Shown here in pieces: positions 26,909-35,442 of a stretch of 64,000 nt of DNA. Under the pieces are notes generated by a model. It searched no databases. It had not been told where the DNA came from and saw nothing but the letters and a program-made list of their open reading frames with translations. Location: NCBI GenBank assembly GCA_963772335.1, contig CAVYXF010000001.1:1-64000 (forward strand), read 5' to 3'. A program made the position numbers and the translations under genes. Position 1 is the first letter of the stretch. Every line of letters starts with the position of its first letter. This DNA comes from CAVYXF01 sp963772335 (GTDB lineage: Bacteria > Pseudomonadota > Alphaproteobacteria > Rhizobiales > Rhodomicrobiaceae).

Positions 26909-27913
26909 ATGCGTGCTGAGCTCAAGCTACTCACCAATGCCGGAATCATTGCCTGCGGCCTTGCCTTCGCATCAGGCGCGTTCGCTCAGACCAAGGTCAC
27001 CTTCCAGCTCAACTGGACAGCGGGCGGGCCGAATGCCGGCTTTGCCTCGGCCCTGAATCAGGGCTTCTACAAGGATGCCGGGCTCGACGTGACCATCGTC
27101 CAGGGGAACGGCTCGGGCAACACCGCCCAGCTTGTTGCCAGCGGTCGCGCGCAGCTCGCCTACGCCGATGCGGTGACCGTAAGCCAGCTCATCGCCAAGG
27201 GCGCGCCGATGAAGGTCGTCTCGACGGTGTATCAGTCGAATCCCAACCAGGTATCGGCCCTAAAGAAGACGGGCATCAAGTCGCTGAAAGATCTTGTCGG
27301 CAAGAAGATCGGCGTGCCCGCAGGCTCCTCGCAGACCACGATGCTACCGCTGCTGTGGAAGGCCAACGATCTGAAGGAGTCCGAAATGACGCTCATCAAC
27401 ATGCCGACGGCGTCCATGGTGCCCTCCCTGCTGCAGGGCCAGGTCGACGCCATTCTCGGCTCAATGGATGCCTATCAGATCCAGCTCGAGGCACAAGGTG
27501 CCGAAACCGACAATTACCGGTTCGCCGATTACGGCGTGCCCACCGTCAGCACCTCGATTTTTGCTGCAGACAGTTTCATCAAGGACAACGCCGAGACCTT
27601 GCGCAAATTCATCGCCGCGAGCCTCAAGGGGTGGAGCTTCATGCTCGACCATCCGGAGCAGGCGGTGAAGGACGTGAAGGCCGTGTTTCCCGACGTCAAT
27701 GAGAAGCTCGTCGCCTCCGAAATCGCCGCCATCACCCCGCTGTTCTGCAGCGGCGGTGCCAAGTTCATCGGCAAGGCCGAGGACGCGCATTGGCAGCGCA
27801 CTCAGGAGCTGCTCTCCGAAGTGAAGCTCCTGCCCGAAGGCCAGGACCCGAAATCTTACTACACCAACGCGTTTCTGCCGCCCGAGAGCGAGCTGCGCCC
27901 CTGCAAGAAATAG
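26909..27913 (+). CDS. ABC substrate-binding protein, NMT1/ThiY type
   Basis: 334 residues. A signal peptide with a hydrophobic core ends at GAFAQ (about residue 26). The mature start KVTFQLNWTAGGPNAGFASA is the NMT1-like fold, with GNTAQLVASGRAQLAYADAV lining the cleft. A strong AGGGAGGAAA ribosome site precedes it. The NMT1 family binds thiamine precursors, sulfonates, nitrate or aromatic acids, and the ligand cannot be read from sequence. Neighbouring CoA enzymes suggest an organic acid. Confidence 0.87.
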   Translation: MRAELKLLTNAGIIACGLAFASGAFAQTKVTFQLNWTAGGPNAGFASALNQGFYKDAGLDVTIVQGNGSGNTAQLVASGRAQLAYADAVTVSQLIAKGAPMKVVSTVYQSNPNQVSALKKTGIKSLKDLVGKKIGVPAGSSQTTMLPLLWKANDLKESEMTLINMPTASMVPSLLQGQVDAILGSMDAYQIQLEAQGAETDNYRFADYGVPTVSTSIFAADSFIKDNAETLRKFIAASLKGWSFMLDHPEQAVKDVKAVFPDVNEKLVASEIAAITPLFCSGGAKFIGKAEDAHWQRTQELLSEVKLLPEGQDPKSYYTNAFLPPESELRPCKK

Positions 27914-27953
27914 CCACTCCCAGCGCTGCCAGTTCCGGGCAATCCCAAGTCTA

Positions 27954-28496
27954 ATGCCACTGATGCACCTGACTGAAACCCCCATGAAAGAGAAGCCACG
28001 CCTCGGGTATCGGTATGAGGATCTGTTCGTCGGGATGCGGTTCCGCAGCCCCGGCCGGACGATCACGGATGCCGATCTGGTCGGCTTTGCCGGCCTGACC
28101 GGCGATTTCTCCGAGTTGCACACGAGCGAGGTCTATGCCCGTAGCAGCCAGTTCGGGCGGCGCGTTGCACACGGGATGCTGGGGCTGGCCTATGCTCACG
28201 GCCTGATGTGGGCGAGGACCGGCGAGTTGCGCGAGACGGCGATCGCGTTCCTGGGCATCTCCGATTGGAAGTTCGCTGGCCCGATTTTTGTCGGCGACAC
28301 CATCTTCGTGAACTACACCCTCGCCGAGCTGCGCGACAGCAAGTCCCGCCCGACCCAGGCAATTGCCACTTTCGATGTCGAGGTCGTCAATCAGGAGGGC
28401 AGGGTCGTGCAGGGTGGCCGCAAAGCGCTTCTGGTCTCCAAAGTGCCGCTCGAGGCGGTCGCGGCATCGTCCGCCTCGGATAGTCAGAACGTCTGA
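27954..28496 (+). CDS. MaoC-family (R)-hydratase
   Basis: Up to 180 residues; the start could be 27954 or the ATG at 27984 (MKEKPRLGYRYEDL), neither with a strong ribosome site. The hot-dog fold hydratase motif is DADLVGFAGLTGDFSELHTS, in which the Asp and His of the family dyad are present, followed by GRRVAHGMLGLAYAHGL. It hydrates or dehydrates an enoyl-CoA-like intermediate. Set between transporter genes in the same rightward unit, with the enoyl-CoA hydratase further on. Confidence 0.85.
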   Translation: MPLMHLTETPMKEKPRLGYRYEDLFVGMRFRSPGRTITDADLVGFAGLTGDFSELHTSEVYARSSQFGRRVAHGMLGLAYAHGLMWARTGELRETAIAFLGISDWKFAGPIFVGDTIFVNYTLAELRDSKSRPTQAIATFDVEVVNQEGRVVQGGRKALLVSKVPLEAVAASSASDSQNV

Positions 28497-28667
28497 GCGG
28501 GAGTGTCCCATGGAGGTGCCGACTGTTTGTGGACCGTCGCCTCCGGTCCCCTCTCCGGTCGTGAGCCTTTACGGCGAACGACAAGCGTTCGCCTATGGGA
28601 GAGGGAGCGCTCCGCGCAAGCGGCAGGCGTATCGTGATTTCGATCTTCTCCCGAAAGGAGAGCTGCC

Positions 28668-29489
28668 GTGCAGACCCACGAAACCAAATCCGGCGTCCCG
28701 ATCGTCATCGACAATGTCTCGAAATCCTTCGGCAACTTCCGCGCGCTGAAGGATATCGATTTCTCGATCAATCCAGGGGAGTTCATCTCCGTGGTCGGGC
28801 CATCTGGATGCGGCAAGAGCACCCTGATGCTGATGGTGGCGGGACTGCTCGGACGCACGGCCGGGGATATCAGGGTGAACGGCAAGTCGGTGGACCGTCC
28901 GATCACTGATGTCGGCATTGCCTTTCAGGATCATCTGCTGCTGGAGTTTCGGACCGCTCTGCAGAATGTGATGCTCCACGCCGATATTCGCGGGCTGCCG
29001 CGCAAGGAGTTGGAGCAACGCGCGCGCGATCTGTTTGCGCAGCTCCGCCTGGAGCATGCAATGGACAAATATCCGCGCCAGCTTTCCGGCGGCATGCGTC
29101 AACGCGTCTCGCTGATTCGCACCCTTGTGCATGATCCCTCGCTTCTCCTCATGGACGAACCCTTCGGCGCGCTTGACGCGCTGACCCGCCTTCAGGTCCG
29201 CACCGATCTTGAGTTGCTGTGGTTGCGCCGCCGGCCAACCGTGCTGTTTATCACCCATAGTGTGGAAGAAGCGGTGGGCCTTTCCGACCGCATATTCGTG
29301 ATGAGCCCGAGCCCCGGCGAGGTCGTCGACGAAATCCGAGTTGAGCTGCCCCGCCCGCGCCCGATCGTGCTCGGGGATGCGCACGAGTTTGCGACCTATG
29401 TTGACCGCATCCATCGCCATTTCGAGCGGCTGGGCATCTTGCATGGCATGAGCGCGCCGGCGGTGGGCGCGGCGGTGGGCACCCTATGA
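28668..29489 (+). CDS. ABC transporter ATPase, Tau/Ssu type
   Basis: 273 residues from a GTG preceded by AAAGGAGAG. Walker A GPSGCGKST, Q-loop AFQDHLLLEF, signature LSGGMRQRVSLIRTL (with Arg in place of the more usual Gln), Walker B LLLMDEPFGALDA and switch His in FITHSVEEAVGL. It energises the permease at 26003. Its stop overlaps the next start (ATGA), coupling uptake to the enoyl-CoA hydratase. Confidence 0.92.
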   Translation: MQTHETKSGVPIVIDNVSKSFGNFRALKDIDFSINPGEFISVVGPSGCGKSTLMLMVAGLLGRTAGDIRVNGKSVDRPITDVGIAFQDHLLLEFRTALQNVMLHADIRGLPRKELEQRARDLFAQLRLEHAMDKYPRQLSGGMRQRVSLIRTLVHDPSLLLMDEPFGALDALTRLQVRTDLELLWLRRRPTVLFITHSVEEAVGLSDRIFVMSPSPGEVVDEIRVELPRPRPIVLGDAHEFATYVDRIHRHFERLGILHGMSAPAVGAAVGTL

Positions 29490-30274
29490 CCGATAGCGCA
29501 GGGGAGCGAGGACTGGCTGTCCTCACCGTCAATGGCGCAATCGCCGAGATCGCGATCGCGAATGGCCCGCTCAATCTCGTCACCAAAGCGCTGCTGCGTT
29601 CGCTCAATCAGTGCCTCGCCGATCTCACTGGCCGTGAGGATGTGCACTGCGTGATCCTGCATGGCGGTGACGCCCGCGCCTTCTGCGCCGGAAGCGATAT
29701 CAAGGAGTTCGCCAGCCTTCGAGGCGATGCCAGCGAGCACAAGATCCTGTTTGAGGACATGGTGCTCCGCAATCTCGCCCGGTTGGCGGTGCCCACCATC
29801 GCCGCGCTCGATGCGCCCGCACTCGGCGGCGGCCTGGAACTGGCGCTCGCCTGTGACCTGCGCGTCGCGCGCCGGGGCGTTCGGCTGGGGCTGACGGAGT
29901 CGCGGCTTGGCGGCCTTGCCGGCAACGGCTCGGTTCGGCTGGCGCGTCTCGTCGGGCCGGCGCGGGCTAAGGAGCTGGCGTTTACCGGCGACATTATTGA
30001 GGCGGATCAGGCGCTCACCTGGGGCATCGTGAACCGCGTGGTGGAAGGCTCGGCATTGGACGGTGCCAGGGAACTCGCGGCGACTATCGCAGAGCGAGGC
30101 CCGGTGTCCAACCGTCTCGCCAAGATGCTGGTCGATGCGTCGCAGGATAGAGCGCTCGATGCGGCGCTTTTGTTGTCAACTTCCGCGCAGCAGAAAATCT
30201 TCGACTCAGCCGACCTGCATGAAGGCGTCGCCGCGTTCCTCGAGAAACGCCCTCCCAAATTCACCGGACGCTGA
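29486..30274 (+). CDS. Enoyl-CoA hydratase/isomerase family protein
   Basis: 262 residues, family length. Crotonase fold with HGGDARAFCAGSDIKEFASL (the oxyanion strand, AGxD motif) and DAPALGGGLELALACDLRVA (second oxyanion Gly). The first catalytic Glu position of classical hydratases reads ESRLGGLAGNG here. It adds water to, or isomerises, an acyl-CoA. Coupled by ATGA overlap to the ABC ATPase and convergent with the CoA-transferase, which together with MaoC points to CoA-dependent breakdown of the imported acid. Confidence 0.88.
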   Translation: MTDSAGERGLAVLTVNGAIAEIAIANGPLNLVTKALLRSLNQCLADLTGREDVHCVILHGGDARAFCAGSDIKEFASLRGDASEHKILFEDMVLRNLARLAVPTIAALDAPALGGGLELALACDLRVARRGVRLGLTESRLGGLAGNGSVRLARLVGPARAKELAFTGDIIEADQALTWGIVNRVVEGSALDGARELAATIAERGPVSNRLAKMLVDASQDRALDAALLLSTSAQQKIFDSADLHEGVAAFLEKRPPKFTGR

Positions 30275-30352
30275 AGCACCCCTTCTATTTGGGGAGGGTC
30301 ACCCGCGATGAGCGTCATGCCGCTGGCCTTGCCGCCCAGTTTTGCGGCTTCC

Positions 30353-31954
30353 TCAGCTGACCGCACGCAGCTCGCGGTCGCCTGCGAGGAGGGCCACACG
30401 CTTCTTTTCCATGTCGGCCACTAGCCCCATCGGTTCGGGCAAGAACAGCCGGCGATCCATCAGCTGAAGGTTTGGCGAGATACGCGGCTCGACCGCCATC
30501 TGGGCCAGAATATCGCGCTCGAGATTGACGCCGGGCGCGATCTCGATGACCTCCAGCAGCCCGCGATGAGAGCGTAGCACCGCGCGCTCCGTCACGAAAA
30601 GGGCCGTGCGCCCTTCCTCTTCGGCAAAGGCGGCGTTGTAGCAGATCTGCTCAATGCTGCTGACGAATTTGCGGCTGCGCCCCTCGGTCGCAATCCGCAG
30701 GGCGCCGTCCGCGCACTCCACCTGCAGGCCACCCGCCGTGAACGTGCCGCTGAAAACGACCTTCTTGGCGTTCTGGCTGATATTGATGAAGCCGCCGATT
30801 CCGACGATCTTGGAGCCGAACCGGCTGATATTCACATTGCCGGCCGGATCTACCTCGGCGAAGGACAAGAAGGCGATGTCGAGGCCCCCGCCGTCATAGA
30901 AGTCGAACTGATAGGGCTGGTCGACGACAGCGTCGTAATTCTCCGCCGTCCCGGAATCGACGCCCGTCAGAGGCGCGCCACCGATGAAGCCCTGCTCATT
31001 GGTGAGCACGATCTCGCTGAGGATGCCCTCCTCGGCGGCGAGGGCAGAGATGCCCGTCGAAATGCCGGCACCGAGATTGCAGATCGCCTTCGGCATCAGC
31101 TCCATCGCAGCGCGGCGGGCGATGATCTTGCGCTCGGTGAAGGGCAGGCGCTTCAGACCTTCGAGCGGCACCCGTAGCTCGCCGGCATAGGATGGGCTGT
31201 AATCGGTTGCATAAGTCTGCCGCTGCTCCGGATCGACCACCACATAGTCGACCAGAATGCCTGGAATTTTCACCTGGCGCGCCGGCAGCGTGTCGTGCTT
31301 GGCGAGACGTTTGACCTGCACCACGATGGTGCCGCCGCAGCGGCGCGCGGCCTGGGCGGTGGACAGCATCTCCCCGGGGATTGCCTCCTGCTCCATGGTG
31401 ACATTGCCATCCTCGTCCGCCGTGGTGCCACGCAGGAAGACGATGTCGAGTCGCAAGGGCTTATAGCGCAGCCATTCCTGGCCATCGATGGTGATCAACT
31501 CGACCAGGTCGTCCCGAGCGCTTGGGCTCTGCCGGCCGCCGCGTTGGCGTGGATCGACGAAGGTATGCAGCCCCGTCCGTGTAATGAGGCCGGGGCGCCC
31601 AGCGGCAATATCGCGCATAAGCTGGGAAAGTACGCCCTGCGGCAGCGTGTAGGCTTCGATCTGGTCGCTTTGTGCGAGCTCGATAAAGGCCGGCGAGTCA
31701 ATGAGCGCGCTGGTAATGCAGCGCTTGACCATACCCGGATGCGCGAAACGGGCGGCCCCTTTGGTTGCCCTGTCGCCGATGCCAACGACATGCATGAGGC
31801 AAAGGTCTCGCGGTTGCTGCTCTTGGATGAACCGCTTCTCGATCTCAACGAGAATAGCTTCCGGGACGCCGTGTCCGCCTCCGGAGCCGCTGACCAAGAC
31901 GTGGGCACCCGTTTGCACGAGCCGGGCCGCATCACCCGCGGTGATGACCTTCAT
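30353..31954 (-). CDS. Acyl-CoA:acetate/3-ketoacid CoA-transferase, YdiF type
   Basis: 533 residues with alpha and beta CoA-transferase halves fused. The N-terminal half has VLVSGSGGGHGVPEAILVEI; the C-terminal half has NLGAGISTGISALAAEEG and the catalytic Glu in LTNEQGFIGGAPLTG. FIGIGGF-like VGIGGFINISQNAKKVVFSG is typical of the YdiF group. It moves CoA from a donor such as acetyl-CoA to a carboxylic acid, likely activating the transported substrate. Transcribed leftward from just beside the second LacI-type operator. Confidence 0.9.
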   Translation of the reverse strand: MKVITAGDAARLVQTGAHVLVSGSGGGHGVPEAILVEIEKRFIQEQQPRDLCLMHVVGIGDRATKGAARFAHPGMVKRCITSALIDSPAFIELAQSDQIEAYTLPQGVLSQLMRDIAAGRPGLITRTGLHTFVDPRQRGGRQSPSARDDLVELITIDGQEWLRYKPLRLDIVFLRGTTADEDGNVTMEQEAIPGEMLSTAQAARRCGGTIVVQVKRLAKHDTLPARQVKIPGILVDYVVVDPEQRQTYATDYSPSYAGELRVPLEGLKRLPFTERKIIARRAAMELMPKAICNLGAGISTGISALAAEEGILSEIVLTNEQGFIGGAPLTGVDSGTAENYDAVVDQPYQFDFYDGGGLDIAFLSFAEVDPAGNVNISRFGSKIVGIGGFINISQNAKKVVFSGTFTAGGLQVECADGALRIATEGRSRKFVSSIEQICYNAAFAEEEGRTALFVTERAVLRSHRGLLEVIEIAPGVNLERDILAQMAVEPRISPNLQLMDRRLFLPEPMGLVADMEKKRVALLAGDRELRAVS

Positions 31955-32017
31955 GATTATGCACCTTCAACGTTAGCCGGCCACATGCTTAGGGCCACCA
32001 AAGTAAGCTCGATGAAT

Positions 32018-32035
32018 TTTGTAACCGTTTACATA
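32018..32035. promoter_or_regulatory. LacI-type operator, site 2
   Basis: TTTGTAA-CCGT-TTACATA, the reverse complement of site 1 over its 12-base core and one mismatch in the outer arm. It sits 64 bases upstream of the CoA-transferase start, where it would block that promoter. It ties the CoA-transferase to the same LacI-family regulator as the 22.9-30.3 kb genes. Confidence 0.8.
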
Positions 32036-32152
32036 TATGGGCGCAACAGATTTCGGAGTAGTCTCTGTGGCTGGTACGGCTGACACCCGCAACTCTGGAG
32101 CGACGCCACGCGACATGCCTGAAGCGCCAAAAGCAATTATCCGCTGTACTCG

Positions 32153-32917
32153 TCAGTGGTGTGACGATCGCAGGAATTCCGCCAGGCGAGTACTCTTTGG
32201 GCTGCCGAAGATATCTGCCGGCGGCCCCACCTCAGCAATGCGGCCGCCCTCCATGAATACAACACGATCGCAGACATCACGGGCAAAGCGCATCTCATGG
32301 GTTACGATCAGCAGGGTTGCGCCTGCCGCAGCGATGGCTTTGACGGTCTGTAGCACCTCCTGGACCAGCTCTGGATCGAGTGCGGAGGTAATCTCGTCGA
32401 GGAGGACGAGCTTAGGGTTCATTGCCAGAGCGCGGGCAATGGCCACCCGCTGCTGCTGTCCGCCGGAGAGCTGGCCCGGATAGTAACCGGCGCGCGTCGT
32501 CAGACCGACGCGGTCGAGCCAGTCTGCGGCCAGCGCGTTGGCCTGCGCATGGGGCATGCCCTTAACCTGGGTGAGGCCGAGCGTGACATTTCCGAGTGCC
32601 GTCAGATGCGGGAAGAGATTAAAGGCCTGGAAAACCATGCCGATCATCGCGCGCTGACGGGAGATCTCGCGATCGCTGAGGCGGCGCCGGCGCTGCCCTT
32701 CCATCCGGTATCCCATCGCCTCGCCGTCGATAAGGATCTCCCCGCCGTCATAATCTTCCAGCAGGTTCACGCAGCGCAGCAGAGTCGTCTTTCCCGAGCC
32801 GGACGAGCCGATGATCGAGACCACTTCCCCCTCATGCACCTCGAGGTCGACGCCCTTCAGCACCTCCAGGTCGTGGAAGCGTTTGGTCAGACCTTTGATC
32901 TCAAGCAGCACGCGCAT
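32153..32917 (-). CDS. Polar amino-acid ABC transporter ATPase
   Basis: 254 residues. Walker A GSSGSGKTTLL, Q-loop MVFQAFNLFPHLTALGNVTL, signature LSGGQQQRVAIARALAM, Walker B LVLLDEITSALDPELV and switch His VTHEMRFARDV. This is the GlnQ/HisP family. Variation of note: Walker B region reads DEITSALD instead of the usual DEPTSALD. It is the last gene of the leftward unit SBP-permease-permease-ATPase. Confidence 0.92.
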   Translation of the reverse strand: MRVLLEIKGLTKRFHDLEVLKGVDLEVHEGEVVSIIGSSGSGKTTLLRCVNLLEDYDGGEILIDGEAMGYRMEGQRRRRLSDREISRQRAMIGMVFQAFNLFPHLTALGNVTLGLTQVKGMPHAQANALAADWLDRVGLTTRAGYYPGQLSGGQQQRVAIARALAMNPKLVLLDEITSALDPELVQEVLQTVKAIAAAGATLLIVTHEMRFARDVCDRVVFMEGGRIAEVGPPADIFGSPKSTRLAEFLRSSHH

Positions 32918-32928
32918 TGGCGGTCCTG

Positions 32929-33636
32929 TCAGGGCTGGGCTATGCGCCGCTCGACCATCTTGCCGAGGCGTTCGATGCCGTAGTTCACGACGAGGTAAAG
33001 GAAGCCAGCGACCAGATAAAAATCAAGGGTGAGGAAATTTCGCCCGACGATCTCTTGGGTCTTCAGTAGCAGTTCGCCGACGCCGATGATGGAGACCAGG
33101 GTGGAAGCCTTCACCAATTCGGCGCCGGTGTTGATCCAGGTCGGCATGATCGCGCGCAGCGCCTGCGGCATGAGAACGAAGGCGAGCGTCTTGGGAAAGG
33201 TGAGACCGATGGCGCGTGCCGCGTCGGTCTGCCCTGGCGGGATGGCGATCAGTGCGCCGCGCAGGATTTCGGCGATATGGGCCGCGCAGAACAGCGTCAG
33301 AGCGAGAATGCCGGCGGTGATCGCATCGAAGCTCACGCGAAACACCGACGGGATATAGAAGCAGGCAAGGACGAGAACGAGTACGGGCGTGCCGCGGATC
33401 ACATCGACATAGGCCCGAGCGAAAAAGCGCGGCAGCAGTGCGCCAAAGGTGAGCGTCACGCCGATGATAAGGCCGGCCAGCGTCCCGAGCGTGATCGACA
33501 GCGCCGAGATTTCGATGGTGCGCAGGAAGCCTTCCGCGAGGGCGAAGCGGGAAATCCAGAGCTCGTGCAGGAAGTAATCCATGGCGCGGGTTACGGGCGG
33601 GGTTGGCGCTTTTGCGGGAAGGCCGATGCTTGCCAA
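32929..33636 (-). CDS. Polar amino-acid ABC permease 2
   Basis: Up to 235 residues from a TTG at 33636; the ATG at 33582 (MDYFLHELWISRFALAEG) gives a more family-typical N-terminus, but neither has a good ribosome site. HisM/GlnP-like: TIEISALSITLGTLAGLIIG, RGTPVLVLVLACFY and the EAA loop DAARAIGLTFPKTLAFVLMPQA. It forms the membrane channel with the adjacent permease. Confidence 0.88.
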   Translation of the reverse strand: MASIGLPAKAPTPPVTRAMDYFLHELWISRFALAEGFLRTIEISALSITLGTLAGLIIGVTLTFGALLPRFFARAYVDVIRGTPVLVLVLACFYIPSVFRVSFDAITAGILALTLFCAAHIAEILRGALIAIPPGQTDAARAIGLTFPKTLAFVLMPQALRAIMPTWINTGAELVKASTLVSIIGVGELLLKTQEIVGRNFLTLDFYLVAGFLYLVVNYGIERLGKMVERRIAQP

Positions 33637-33661
33637 TGCCCCATCGAACCGGTCCCTGCCG

Positions 33662-34321
33662 CTAAAACTTTGGAAAACGCCGCTCGAGCGCGCGCAGGAG
33701 TGCAGCCATCAGCATGCAGGTCGATACATAGAGGAAGCTCGCCACCATCCAGGTCTCCACGACCCGGAAGCTCTCCACGTTGATTTTGCGCGCCTGAAAG
33801 GTGAGCTCGGGGATGGCGATGGCGGCAGCGATCGAGGAATCCTTGAAGAGTGAGATGAAGGTCGTGCCCAAAGCCGGCAGGGCATTCCGGAACATGATCG
33901 GGGCGACGACATGAATGTTGGTCTGGAGCCGGGTCAGGCCGATCGCCCGGCCGGCTTCGATCACGCCCTTGGGTACGGCGAGAAGCCCGGCCCGGAACAC
34001 CTCTGTCAGATAGGCACCCGCATAAACGGCGAGCGAAGCGATGAAGCTTTCGCTCTTGTCCATGCGAATGCCGTATTGCGGCAGGGCGAAGTACACGGCC
34101 AGCACGATGACCAGGATTGGCAGATTTCGGAATATGGTCACATAAAGCCCGGCGACACGGCGCCAGAAGGGGGACGGGCCGACGCTGGCGAAGCCGGCGA
34201 TCAGGCCGATTACCGCGCCGATCGCAACGGCGGCAAGCGCGAGACCGAGGCCGAGGGCGAGCCCCCAAAGCAGCTTATCGAAGCTCGCCCAGACGACGTC
34301 GAAATGCAGCGAATAGCCCAT
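33662..34321 (-). CDS. Polar amino-acid ABC permease 1
   Basis: 219 residues. Membrane segments LLWGLALGLGLALAAVAIGA and LPILVIVLAVYFAL; loop FRNLPILV is a hallmark of the family, and the EAA loop is EAGRAIGLTRLQTNIHVVAP. Heterodimer partner of the next permease. It is separated from the upstream binding-protein gene by two palindromic elements. Confidence 0.88.
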   Translation of the reverse strand: MGYSLHFDVVWASFDKLLWGLALGLGLALAAVAIGAVIGLIAGFASVGPSPFWRRVAGLYVTIFRNLPILVIVLAVYFALPQYGIRMDKSESFIASLAVYAGAYLTEVFRAGLLAVPKGVIEAGRAIGLTRLQTNIHVVAPIMFRNALPALGTTFISLFKDSSIAAAIAIPELTFQARKINVESFRVVETWMVASFLYVSTCMLMAALLRALERRFPKF

Positions 34322-34328
34322 CGCCCCG

Positions 34329-34405
34329 CTAGTGTCCCGAACCCGAAGTTCGCCTCATTTTGCGGCCAGGTCCGGAGCGAACTTCGGGTTCAAAAGGGAC
34401 ACTAG
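34329..34405. repeat. Palindromic intergenic element A
   Basis: CTAGTGTCCC-GAACCCGAAGTTCGC and its near-complement GCGAACTTCGGGTT-GGGACACTAG enclose a ~25-base loop, making a 77-base hairpin bounded by CTAG at both ends. It lies between the binding protein and permease genes, so a folded transcript could terminate or stabilise the mRNA and raise binding-protein output. Confidence 0.75.
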
Positions 34406-34418
34406 CAACTTTATAATT

Positions 34419-34495
34419 CTAGTGGAGCTTTGAATTTGACATTTGGGCGTGAGCTCGCGGCAGAAGGGACTCAAATGTCAAATTCGCTCCACTAG
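34419..34495. repeat. Palindromic intergenic element B
   Basis: A second 77-base palindrome with the same CTAGTG...CACTAG ends as element A but a different stem: CTAGTGGAGC-TTTGAATTTGACATTTG against CAAATGTCAAATTCGCTCCACTAG. It ends five bases before the stop codon of the binding-protein gene at 34500. Same size and ends with different stems suggest related, MITE-like insertion units. Confidence 0.75.
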
Positions 34496-34499
34496 CGGA

Positions 34500-35345
34500 T
34501 CAGCGCAGCTCGGCCGGGAAGCCGATCTTCGGCGCAGGCGGCGTTTCGCCGAACCACTTCTCGAATGAGGCCTTGAAGGTGTCGAACTCGACGCCGGTCA
34601 GGGCTTCGCGGAAAGCAATATTGACGAAATTCAGCCAGTCGGGATCACCCTGGCGGACGGCGCAGGAGTAGGTCTGCGGCTCCCAACCGAAGCCCGCATC
34701 CTTGTAGCGGTCCGGGTTCTGCTTGATGAACCAACGCAGCGAAGAGGCATCGGTCGCGGCGGCATCGGCGCGGCTCGAGTTCAGCGCCTGATAGATCAGG
34801 TCGACGCTGTCATACTGGTCGACTTTGGCGGCGGGCAACGCCTTGTGCACCATGGTCTCGGCATAGACGTTCTGGAGCACCGAGACCGTGACCTTGTTGC
34901 CGGCAGCCTTGAGCGCCTCATAGTCGGCATATTTGCCATTCTTCAGCAGCAGCAGGCTGACACCCTCACGATAATACGGGATGGTGAAGGCGACCTGCTG
35001 CGCGCGCCCGGCGGTGACGGTCATGAACTGGCAGGTAATGTCGACTTTGCCTGTGGTGATGTTCGGAATGCGGGCATCGGACGCCTGAACGACGAACTCG
35101 ACCTTGTTCTCGTCGTTGAAGAGGCCCTTGGCGATCACCTTTGCCATATCGATGTCGTAGCCCACGAGGTCGCCTTTTTCGTCCTTGAAATGCCAGGGTG
35201 GGTTGGTGCTGCCAGTGCCGACAATCAACTTACCGCGCTGGAGGACCTCCTGGAGTTTGCTTTGCGCCTCCGCCGGAGCTGTGCTGATTATTCCAAGCGC
35301 GCATGCGCAGAGAATGCCGACAAGAGTTCTCAATCGGTTAGCCAT
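34500..35345 (-). CDS. Polar amino-acid ABC substrate-binding protein
   Basis: 281 residues. Signal peptide to about residue 28 (ACALGIISTAPAEAQ). SBP_bac_3 fold: RGKLIVGTGSTNPPWHFKDE, GDLVGYDIDMAKVIAKGL (signature GxxxGxDxD) and GKVDITCQFMTVTAGRAQQV. The conserved ligand-binding Arg in TAGRAQQV and Asp in the C-terminal lobe are consistent with an amino-acid or small carboxylate ligand. First gene of the leftward unit; divergent from an IclR regulator 97 bases away. Confidence 0.9.
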   Translation of the reverse strand: MANRLRTLVGILCACALGIISTAPAEAQSKLQEVLQRGKLIVGTGSTNPPWHFKDEKGDLVGYDIDMAKVIAKGLFNDENKVEFVVQASDARIPNITTGKVDITCQFMTVTAGRAQQVAFTIPYYREGVSLLLLKNGKYADYEALKAAGNKVTVSVLQNVYAETMVHKALPAAKVDQYDSVDLIYQALNSSRADAAATDASSLRWFIKQNPDRYKDAGFGWEPQTYSCAVRQGDPDWLNFVNIAFREALTGVEFDTFKASFEKWFGETPPAPKIGFPAELR

Positions 35346-35442
35346 GACCCCCTCATCTGGTTAGACCCTATCATGAAAAGTCTGGTATTTCGGAAAGCGA
35401 TCCTCTATTCCGGACAGAATGAGGTTATGAGGGTCCCGCGAA

